From an uncultured Clostridia bacterium (GTDB taxonomy: Bacteria; Bacillota; Clostridia; Christensenellales; Borkfalkiaceae), in assembly GCA_947595585.1 (NCBI GenBank), contig CANQET010000006.1, positions 40,290 to 104,289 on the forward strand: DNA of 64,000 nt. Reading direction: 5' to 3'. The notes beneath the pieces are model-generated. The model did no database searches and was not told the origin of the DNA. It saw only the letters and a program-made list of their open reading frames with translations. Below, in pieces: positions 52,420 through 59,018 of this stretch; positions within the stretch are counted from its first letter, which is position 1, and the number at the start of each line of letters is the position of its first letter. The translations under genes were made by a program, and so were the position numbers.

Positions 52420-54258
52420 TCATTCTCCTTTGCGGCGATGGCTTGCAAGGTGTCTTTGGATCCTCTCTTTGATCGCCGCGTCTTGTTCCCCGCCCGAGAG
52501 CAGGGCGCGGAGATGTTCGGTGATATGCAGGGCATGGTCGTCGTATGCATCCGCCTCCACCTCCTCGGTCTGCAAGAGCACGTTCTCCCGCTCTGCCTTC
52601 CGGATATGCAGATAGGAGATGTCTCTCGCGTTTTCCAACGAGCCGTAGCCGAGCGCTTCGAGCACGCGGCTGCGGACTTCATCGGAAAGTTTCCCCTCTT
52701 CATCCTTCAGAAGCCCGAGGGAAAGGAGCTGCAGAATTTCCTCCTTCACTTGTTCGGGCGTGCGATCGTATCCCGTATCGAACTCGACGTCGTCCGCCGA
52801 GATATCGCTCGCATCGAAGTAGAAGAGCTCGGTATCCCCGCCCGTTCCCGTCATGCGGAGGAGCCGCCGCGTATGCGCGAACTGCTTATAAAGGTGCAAT
52901 ATCTGTTTTCCTGCTTCCTTTACGGCACGCGCGACGCTCTCCACCGCCTCCTGCATACGGTTGATGTCCTGGTCGATGAGCAGCTGCAGCCCCACGGCGC
53001 TCGTCACGTGCGTGGGATTCGCGGAGTTGCGGGAGATCTCGCTCATGCCCGAAACGAGAATGAATTCCCCCGAAATGCGTTCCTCTTCCTCCGCGAATTC
53101 TGCGGGGAGCTTGCCGCAATCGAGGAACTGCGGCATGTTCGCCCCCTGCCTGTAGACGAGGACCTTCCCCGGGGAGAGCCCCTCATCGGCGAGCTCATCG
53201 GTATCGAGAGAGCCGTCTTCGACTGCGATGACCCCCGCGGACAGCCGATTCAAAAACTCGTGCTTGCGGTTTCTGACGGCGTTGTATGCCCGCTGAAGGG
53301 GGATCATACGGTCGACGACGGACGTCCCGAAAAACGCCCCCGGGACGGCGATGCTCATCTGCCGTATAAAAGGCAGGATGCGTTCGCCGCGGTCCCCGTT
53401 GCAATACGGAAGGGGCCCCTCGAAGAGGAGCTTATCCCCCGCTGCGATCTCAAGCCGTCCGTTTGGATATCTTCCGCACGGACGGGTATACCGTTCTATT
53501 AGAATTTCCGCATCCCCGAGCACGGGGCGCGTCGCGCTCTCGAAGGGGCGCATCCACCCGCTCGAGGGAGCGTAGGGCAGGAGGGGAAATTCCGAGATCT
53601 CCCGCCCCGCGATCTCCACGCCGAATTTTTCGTAGATCTCCGAGACGGGCACCGCCTTGGCGTGGATGATGCTCTCCACCTCCTGCATCGTCTCCGCGAC
53701 GAGGGAATCGGGGTAGATCTCGAAGGGCGAGAGCGCGATGACGTTCACGTCCCCCTCCCGTTGCGGATGCCCGTTTTCGTCGCTTCCGATCACCTTGCCG
53801 TCCTCGAAATTCCAGACGACTTTGTAGAAAGCCGTGCCGCACACCTCCGACCAATGCGTGGCCTGTGCGATCACGCCGTCGAGGTCGATGCGGCTCTTCA
53901 CCGAGCGCAAAATGCCCGAGGCGAGGCGTGCCGTCTTGATATCCTGTTCGCTATCCGAAAATGCACGGACTTCGAGCGTCGGGCGCACCTTAGCGAGGCG
54001 TGCGACGCGCGTATCCACCGTGGGGGCGATGTGGTTGAAACACATGCGCGACTGCCAATAGAAGTCCGTCCCCTCCTCCACGAGCTCGCCCGCGGGATCG
54101 ATATCACAGAATTGGTTGCCGTTCACGAAATTCATGTTGAGCTGCCAACTGCGCTCGAGGCTCCTGCGCATCTCTCTGCGCCGTTCGAAGTCGGCCGCGA
54201 TCTCCTCCGCGAGCAGCTTCTTGCGCCGTGCTTCCCCCTGTTCCATATAAGAATTCAT
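52420..54258 (-). CDS. Phage portal protein, P22-like
   Basis: The 612-residue protein forms the dodecameric vertex through which DNA enters the head. It has the podovirus-type N-terminus (RRSLERSWQLNMNFVNGNQFCDIDP, YWQSRMCFNHIAPTVDTRVARLAK), a wing region, the long crown helices (RIPLQRAYNAVRNRKHEFLNRLS-like part) and GLQLLIDQDINRMQEAVESVARAVKEAGKQILHLYK. The start overlaps the small upstream gene by four bases (ATGA). Length of about 600 residues argues for a P22-type rather than an HK97-type portal (about 400). Confidence 0.9.
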   Translation of the reverse strand: MNSYMEQGEARRKKLLAEEIAADFERRREMRRSLERSWQLNMNFVNGNQFCDIDPAGELVEEGTDFYWQSRMCFNHIAPTVDTRVARLAKVRPTLEVRAFSDSEQDIKTARLASGILRSVKSRIDLDGVIAQATHWSEVCGTAFYKVVWNFEDGKVIGSDENGHPQREGDVNVIALSPFEIYPDSLVAETMQEVESIIHAKAVPVSEIYEKFGVEIAGREISEFPLLPYAPSSGWMRPFESATRPVLGDAEILIERYTRPCGRYPNGRLEIAAGDKLLFEGPLPYCNGDRGERILPFIRQMSIAVPGAFFGTSVVDRMIPLQRAYNAVRNRKHEFLNRLSAGVIAVEDGSLDTDELADEGLSPGKVLVYRQGANMPQFLDCGKLPAEFAEEEERISGEFILVSGMSEISRNSANPTHVTSAVGLQLLIDQDINRMQEAVESVARAVKEAGKQILHLYKQFAHTRRLLRMTGTGGDTELFYFDASDISADDVEFDTGYDRTPEQVKEEILQLLSLGLLKDEEGKLSDEVRSRVLEALGYGSLENARDISYLHIRKAERENVLLQTEEVEADAYDDHALHITEHLRALLSGGEQDAAIKERIQRHLASHRRKGE

Positions 54259-54506
54259 GCTTCCTCCTTGAGTTCTTTGAGAAGTCTCTCCTTCTCCGCT
54301 TCGAGCTCTTCGTCCGAGAGCGAAGAAAAATCCTGCTCTTCGAAGAGCATCTTCGCCGCCTTGAGATCGGGCGGCACGTCTTTGCGGGTCTCCCGCCGCT
54401 TGATGAGCCGAAGCTCACCGTCTTTCACATCATATTCCTCGGTCACCTCGCCCACGCTGTAGCCAAGGGCGACTTTGAGGATCGCTTCCTTCACTTCTTC
54501 GGTCAT
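54255..54506 (-). CDS. Small protein between terminase and portal
   Basis: The 83-residue protein (MTEEVKEAILKVALGYSVGEVTEEYDV then DGELRLIKRRETRKDVPPD and an acidic helical end EELEAEKERLLKELKEEA) has no signal or membrane segment. Short proteins with a helix-turn-helix-like N-terminus at this position are common in phages of Clostridia and may act with the terminase; the classic small terminase subunit usually lies before the large one, so I do not call it that. It starts 16 bases after the large terminase stop and overlaps the portal. Confidence 0.7.
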   Translation of the reverse strand: MTEEVKEAILKVALGYSVGEVTEEYDVKDGELRLIKRRETRKDVPPDLKAAKMLFEEQDFSSLSDEELEAEKERLLKELKEEA

Positions 54507-54522
54507 TTTCCTCCCCCATATA

Positions 54523-55947
54523 TCATTTTCGCCGCCCGAGACGGCGGATGAGCCGCTCTTTGTCCCGCTCGATCGCCGTCTTTTCGCGGGGCACGCCGCT
54601 CGCCTGCGGCTTGGTCATAAGATAGTAACGAAGTTCGTCCATGGCATGGTCGTCCCGCTTTACGGGCGCCTCGTCGTTCCCCCAGAAATACCCCTTGAAT
54701 TCGCGGATCATATGCACGCAATTCGAGAAGATATATAGATCCGGCATCCCGTTTTTTCGAGATAGGTACCGCTTGACTTGCGCGATCCCTGCAAAGACGT
54801 CTTTACAAACATGCGGATCGGCGAGGATGCCGCGGTCGTAGAAAAGTTCGGTGACGCTCCGCTTGGCGGCGAGGGTGCGGCTATCGGCTGCGGGGTCGAT
54901 GAGGGCGGTGAGCCTTCCGCGGGCGTCCTTCTTCCAGCCGATCTTCTCGGAGACGGCGAAGATGGCATCGGCATGGCTATCGACATCGAGCCCCGCCGCA
55001 TAGTGTTCGGCGACGACGTAGACGTTCCCGTCGAAGTCCACCGCATACCAATGGGCGGAGAGCGGGTTTTTGAGCCCCGGGTCGATGGAGATGGTATCCT
55101 GCCATTCGGGCGGCACCGAAAAGGGCGGGATGACGTGCACCGTCTCATCGAATTCGGGGTAGACGAGCCCCTCCCGTGTGCAAAATTTGCCGAGCTTGCG
55201 CGCTTGCAGGGTGGTCTCGTCGAGGGTCTGCTCCAAGAGCGCTATCTCCGATTTGGGAAGGTAGGGATTATCCGCCCACTCCATGAATTCGTACCAGATC
55301 TCGGGATCGTTTTTAGGATTGAGATAGATCTCCTCATAGACGAACGTCAGGCCCTTGAGGGGGGTCATCGTGCCGAAGATATCCCCCTTGCGGTCGGCGA
55401 CGCGCATCCTGCACTCCTCATAGATATCCTGCGGGGGCTCTTCATCGAACCACACGAAGTCGAGCGAGCTGCCCTGAAAGCGCTCCCGCCCCATCTCGCA
55501 GCTCTTGAAGCCGATGACCGAGATGCCGCCGAAGACATTCTTCACGAGGATTTGATCGATGACGCCCGAGGCGGGAGAATCCTTCCTGCCGCTCGTCATC
55601 ACGATATCTTCGATCCAATCGGGGCGGAGGTAATATAAGATCTTGCGTTGGGCGACGTCGCGCTGGACCTGTGCCGTGAGCGAGACCACCCATCCGAAGA
55701 CATTTTCCCTGTTTTTGCGATAGGGGTGGATCCCGCGTGCCATGTAGACGCACTCCACGGCGCCGCACTCCGTCTTGCCCGAACGGTTGCCCCCGAAGAC
55801 CCACCTGTTGCGCTGTTTTGCGCGGTGGAAGGCGAGCTGCTTCTTGTGCTTTTTTGGCCCCTTGTTGTACCGCGCGAGGTTGTCCGATCCCCGCCGCCGC
55901 GCGAGTTCCCGATCGACGGCGAGGAGTTTCCGCATGATTTCGTCCAT
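54523..55947 (-). CDS. Phage terminase large subunit
   Basis: The 474-residue motor ATPase-nuclease packages DNA into the capsid. Walker A is FGGNRSGKT (about residues 51-59), Walker B is FVWFDEEPP, the coupling motif is IFGTMTPLKG, and the RNase H-like nuclease carries aspartates in SIDPG, LIDPAAD and DDHAMDELRYYL. All key residues are present, so the enzyme looks intact. The ATG at 55947 has only a distant AAGGA; an in-frame ATG four codons further is an alternative. It is read from the same strand as the portal and coat genes. Confidence 0.95.
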   Translation of the reverse strand: MDEIMRKLLAVDRELARRRGSDNLARYNKGPKKHKKQLAFHRAKQRNRWVFGGNRSGKTECGAVECVYMARGIHPYRKNRENVFGWVVSLTAQVQRDVAQRKILYYLRPDWIEDIVMTSGRKDSPASGVIDQILVKNVFGGISVIGFKSCEMGRERFQGSSLDFVWFDEEPPQDIYEECRMRVADRKGDIFGTMTPLKGLTFVYEEIYLNPKNDPEIWYEFMEWADNPYLPKSEIALLEQTLDETTLQARKLGKFCTREGLVYPEFDETVHVIPPFSVPPEWQDTISIDPGLKNPLSAHWYAVDFDGNVYVVAEHYAAGLDVDSHADAIFAVSEKIGWKKDARGRLTALIDPAADSRTLAAKRSVTELFYDRGILADPHVCKDVFAGIAQVKRYLSRKNGMPDLYIFSNCVHMIREFKGYFWGNDEAPVKRDDHAMDELRYYLMTKPQASGVPREKTAIERDKERLIRRLGRRK

Positions 55948-56000
55948 ATTCGATAATTCTTTCCTTCCCTTGCGCCTTCCGATGCGCTATGATGACGGCG

Positions 56001-56687
56001 ATGAAACGCCTTTTCGCCCTGTTTGCGCTCCTTCTTATTTGCGCCTTGCTCGCTCCGCCCGCGGCGATCTTCGCCCGCGCGGAGACGCCGCGCTATGCCG
56101 TCGCCGCGGATACCAACGTCTGGTTCTATTCCTCGGAGGACGAAGCCGCCAAGCTCTTTCTTCTGCCCGAGACGTATTACGTGCGCGTGCTCTATAAAGA
56201 CGACGTATATACCGCGGTGGAATATCTCGTCAACGACGCCCCCTACCGCAAGATCATGGGCTATTGCCGTACGGATGCCCTCACCTTCGTGGAATTTATC
56301 CCCCTACGCCCCTATCTCAAGCGGCAGATCACCGTCTCCTACACCCTCCCCGGCGCAGGCAGTCTCGACGGCGCCTTCTCAAGCATCGAACGCACGTTCG
56401 TCTACTACGGCAAGCGCTACGAGAACGGCCAACTCTATTTCTATGTGCTCGAGGGGGAGACCTTCGGCTTCATCCCCGCGGAAGAGGAGCTCGAATTCGA
56501 GCTGAACGACGACTTTCTCGATCTTCCCGCAGGGCCCGCGGAGGGCGCGGGGACGGCAGCGCAGGAGGCAGTTCCTCCCGTGCTGCAAGTCGTGCTCATC
56601 CTCGCCGTGTGCGCGGTCGCCATCGTCATCGCCGTCCTCGTATTACGCGGTAAGGCCCCCCGCAAACACGCGGGAGAGGACTTTTGA
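56001..56687 (+). CDS. Exported protein with C-terminal membrane anchor
   Basis: The 228-residue protein has a signal peptide (MKRLFALFALLLICALLAPPAAIFARAE), a strand-rich extracellular part of about 150 residues with SH3-like character (YAVAADTNVWFYSSEDEAAKLFLLPETYYVRVLYKDD), a flexible region, and a C-terminal helix (VLILAVCAVAIVIAVLVLRG) with a basic tail, so the C-terminus stays inside. It is transcribed opposite to the phage genes and lies between the terminase and late-activator genes, whose 3' end it overlaps. A TATGAT box ends seven bases before the ATG, so it may be leaderless. Two upstream ATG codons (55989, 55992) lie inside that box. Confidence 0.8.
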   Translation: MKRLFALFALLLICALLAPPAAIFARAETPRYAVAADTNVWFYSSEDEAAKLFLLPETYYVRVLYKDDVYTAVEYLVNDAPYRKIMGYCRTDALTFVEFIPLRPYLKRQITVSYTLPGAGSLDGAFSSIERTFVYYGKRYENGQLYFYVLEGETFGFIPAEEELEFELNDDFLDLPAGPAEGAGTAAQEAVPPVLQVVLILAVCAVAIVIAVLVLRGKAPRKHAGEDF

Positions 56688-57136
56688 GGAAGGGGCTTCC
56701 AACCGCGCAGAAGGGCATTGTAGATGCGCTTGAAGGGCGGAAAATCCCCGAAGCGGGCGAAGTAAACTTCATCCGTCCAACCCCGCGCGAGGAGCTGCTC
56801 GCGCACACTGCGCAGGGCCGCCGCCTGCTTCCTGTAATACGAACGGCGGCACATGCCGCTCTGCTCCTGCGAGCGGCGCAGAAAATACTTCTCCGAGATG
56901 CAGCGGTATTGGCTTGCGGGAAGCGCGGAGAGGATCTCATCGAGTTCCCCCGAAAGCGCGGAGAGATCGTCGGCAAGAATGCGCTCCACGGCGACGCCCA
57001 TCGCGATCTCCTCTGCGGGACGAAGACTGCGGAAGGAGAGCAGAGCGCGGTTGCGTGCACAGACGCGCGCAGCCTCCTCTAACCCACCGAGATAGGGATA
57101 GCCGTATAAAAACACTTTGACGATCTCATTTTGCAT
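56441..57136 (-). CDS. Phage late-gene activator-like protein, 3' end disturbed
   Basis: The first 150 residues look like the ArpU/RinA-type late regulators that precede terminase genes: a helical domain (GGLEEAARVCARNRALL, LSGELDEILSALPASQYRCISEKYF) with a sigma-70 region 4-like helix-turn-helix (MCRRSYYRKQAAALRSVREQLL). After about residue 150 the frame runs 82 codons antisense through the exported protein gene with low-complexity Ser/Ala/Thr-rich sequence, which is not protein-like. The natural end was probably near 56690 and its stop has been lost. A GGGGGG-type ribosome binding site and a LexA-like box lie upstream. Confidence 0.72.
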   Translation of the reverse strand: MQNEIVKVFLYGYPYLGGLEEAARVCARNRALLSFRSLRPAEEIAMGVAVERILADDLSALSGELDEILSALPASQYRCISEKYFLRRSQEQSGMCRRSYYRKQAAALRSVREQLLARGWTDEVYFARFGDFPPFKRIYNALLRGWKPLPQKSSPACLRGALPRNTRTAMTMATAHTARMSTTCSTGGTASCAAVPAPSAGPAGRSRKSSFSSNSSSSSAGMKPKVSPSST

Positions 57137-57175
57137 GTTGCCCCCTCTTCTGCGGCAAACTGCTGCCGCAAAACA

Positions 57176-57202
57176 CGAACGTTTGTTTGTATTTTTATTA
57201 TA
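57176..57202 (-). promoter_or_regulatory. Promoter with LexA-like box before the phage module
   Basis: TATAAT (57197-57202, minus strand) is followed at the predicted start by CGAAC-GTTT-GTTTG on the plus strand (57176-57189). This matches the Gram-positive LexA/DinR pattern CGAACNNNNGTTYG at all but the ambiguous positions and has one perfect half-site on each side apart from one base. A -35 box is not evident. A repressor at this place would block the late activator. Confidence 0.6.
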
Positions 57203-57270
57203 GCATAGACTTCCCCGAAGGCGTATCGGCGTATGCCAAAATTTTTCGGACTTTTTTTTGACGGAAAGCA

Positions 57271-57299
57271 TTGCGTTTCCCTCGCGCGCGTGATATAAT
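57271..57299 (+). promoter_or_regulatory. Promoter of the first propeller-like gene, short or no leader
   Basis: TTGCGT (57271-57276), 17 bases and TATAAT (57294-57299) end eight bases before the ATG at 57308. No ribosome binding site fits in between. Confidence 0.72.
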
Positions 57300-57307
57300 G
57301 ATTACGT

Positions 57308-58966
57308 ATGAAATTTTCACGGACGGCAACGATCGGCATCGCAGGGCTTGCGGCATGTGCACTCGCGCTCACGGGCGGGGGTCTCTCTATGTACGCGCGG
57401 GCGGCGCAACTGACCGAAGACAACGCTTCCCTCTTTTTGCCTTCTTCCTACGAACAGTACCTCGAGCTGCAGTCGCCCAAAGACCTCGCGATCGACGACG
57501 GGCATATCGCCATTGCCGACGGCAACCATATCTATCTCTGCGACCGCGAAAAACAGGAGTGGCGGGTATATACGAACGGCACCGATAGCTCTACATTCGG
57601 CAAGATCCAACTCGTGGACGACCTGTTGTATTTCACCGACGCATCCATGCAACTACGTACTCTCGACCTCAAAGCCGAGGTGCTTACGGCAGAAGAACAA
57701 TTATATAGCCTTTCGAATTTTGCGATCGTCGACGGCAAACTCTATGGCACGACGACCGTAAATACAACTGCCTCGCTCTACGCCCTATCTCTTACCAAGA
57801 AGACAGATATTACAAATACTAACCCAATCGCAAGCAGTCTTCCCGCACAGCTCCCCATGGCGTACGCGGAAGGTACATTATATTACGCCGTCAACAACTC
57901 CGTCTTCCCCGTAGATACGAAAACCAACACTTCGGGTACCTGCATTTCGCTCAGTACGAGTACCCCGATCAATCCGCAATCCATTGCCGTCCTCGGCGAA
58001 TACCTCTACTATACCGATACTTCGGGGCTCTACCGTGCCACCCTCGAGCCTGAGGAGCACGTCCCCGAGGCCGTGGTGCAGGGCGAGGGATTTTCCGCGC
58101 TCACCGTGCACGGGGACAAGCTCTATGTGCTCTGCGGCAAGGCCGTGCGCGAATTCGATCCCGGGACCAAGGCCTTCACGGACTATGAGATCTCCTCGAC
58201 TTCGGCCTCGGTCAATCGGCTCTGCGGGGCGGTGGATACGGCGCGTGCAGGCGGGCTGCTCGTCACCGCCGATGCGGGCAACAAACGCATCTCGGTTGCG
58301 GTACTTGACAATAGTGAGGAAGGCTACATCGTCCGCACGTGCTCTGTATTTGATTGCCTTGATGAAAATCATAGTCCATATGTACCAACCCATATCGCAA
58401 CAGACGGCAATATCATTGCCGTTTCCTCAGCCGACGCTCACATCTATCTCTACCATTTTGGTGACGAAAGCTATTATTACTGCCACAACCTCTCGGGAGA
58501 TTGCATATTAGATCTTGCTTGTGTCAACGGCTCTTGTTATTTTATTACTCAATCTTCTTATGGAAAGGCCGAAAAGGATTTTCAAATATTCGAGCATATG
58601 GGGAGTGCGCCAAAGGCGCTTGTTGCGGATAATCGGGGCAATTTATATGTTGTAGATTCAAATGGAACAATCATGATTTACAACGAAAGTGAATTCATTG
58701 AGCCCAACATAATCGTAAGCAGAGAAAAAGAATTTACTATTTCCGACACGTTTTCTTCCGTGCAATCGGATGACGATGGTAATATTTACTATATAAGTCA
58801 AGATGCCCTTTGGAAAAATGAAAAGAAACTCGTTGATTTTAACAACAAATCGTTCGTCTATGGCGACCAAAGCAAACCAATTGCCTTCGCGCTTGGCCAT
58901 GATGAAGGAAAAGTTTTTCTACTCTATCAAAATTATATTGTCGCACTGACAATATTGAGTTTTTAA
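57308..58966 (+). CDS. Secreted beta-propeller-like protein A
   Basis: The 552-residue protein has a signal peptide (TATIGIAGLAACALALTGGGLSMYARA) and then repeated strand blocks of the YWTD/NHL/PQQ kind: SPKDLAIDDGHIAIADGNHIYLCDREKQEWRVY, LYALSLTKKT, FSALTVHGDKLYVLCGKAVREFDPGTKAF and ADNRGNLYVVDSNGTIMIYNESEF. These probably form one or two propellers outside the cell. It ends shortly after the last blade without the SH3-like part and membrane anchor of the next gene, so it may be released. The last 230 codons are AT-rich and diverged, while blocks before that are identical in DNA to gene B. Confidence 0.82.
   Translation: MKFSRTATIGIAGLAACALALTGGGLSMYARAAQLTEDNASLFLPSSYEQYLELQSPKDLAIDDGHIAIADGNHIYLCDREKQEWRVYTNGTDSSTFGKIQLVDDLLYFTDASMQLRTLDLKAEVLTAEEQLYSLSNFAIVDGKLYGTTTVNTTASLYALSLTKKTDITNTNPIASSLPAQLPMAYAEGTLYYAVNNSVFPVDTKTNTSGTCISLSTSTPINPQSIAVLGEYLYYTDTSGLYRATLEPEEHVPEAVVQGEGFSALTVHGDKLYVLCGKAVREFDPGTKAFTDYEISSTSASVNRLCGAVDTARAGGLLVTADAGNKRISVAVLDNSEEGYIVRTCSVFDCLDENHSPYVPTHIATDGNIIAVSSADAHIYLYHFGDESYYYCHNLSGDCILDLACVNGSCYFITQSSYGKAEKDFQIFEHMGSAPKALVADNRGNLYVVDSNGTIMIYNESEFIEPNIIVSREKEFTISDTFSSVQSDDDGNIYYISQDALWKNEKKLVDFNNKSFVYGDQSKPIAFALGHDEGKVFLLYQNYIVALTILSF
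57434..57565 (+). repeat. 132-bp block identical to 59166-59297
   Basis: The two copies in propeller genes A and B match at every base and end abruptly on the right side. The second block, 57702-57785, pairs with 59434-59517 with about two differences. Flanking coding parts differ strongly. Confidence 0.93.
58061..58282 (+). repeat. 222-bp block identical to 59799-60020
   Basis: The two copies are identical over 222 bases, while the sequence directly downstream shares almost no identity (AT-rich in gene A, GC-rich in gene B). The offset differs by six bases from that of the first block, so indels lie between the blocks. Confidence 0.93.
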
Positions 58967-59018
58967 GATAAGTAGCGAAACGGATAATGTACATTTTAGG
59001 ATGAAAAAGGAAACTGCG

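Noticed and set aside
48400..57300. Attachment sites or an integrase for the phage module
   Set aside because: I looked for direct repeats at both ends and for tyrosine or serine recombinase motifs and saw none in the window.
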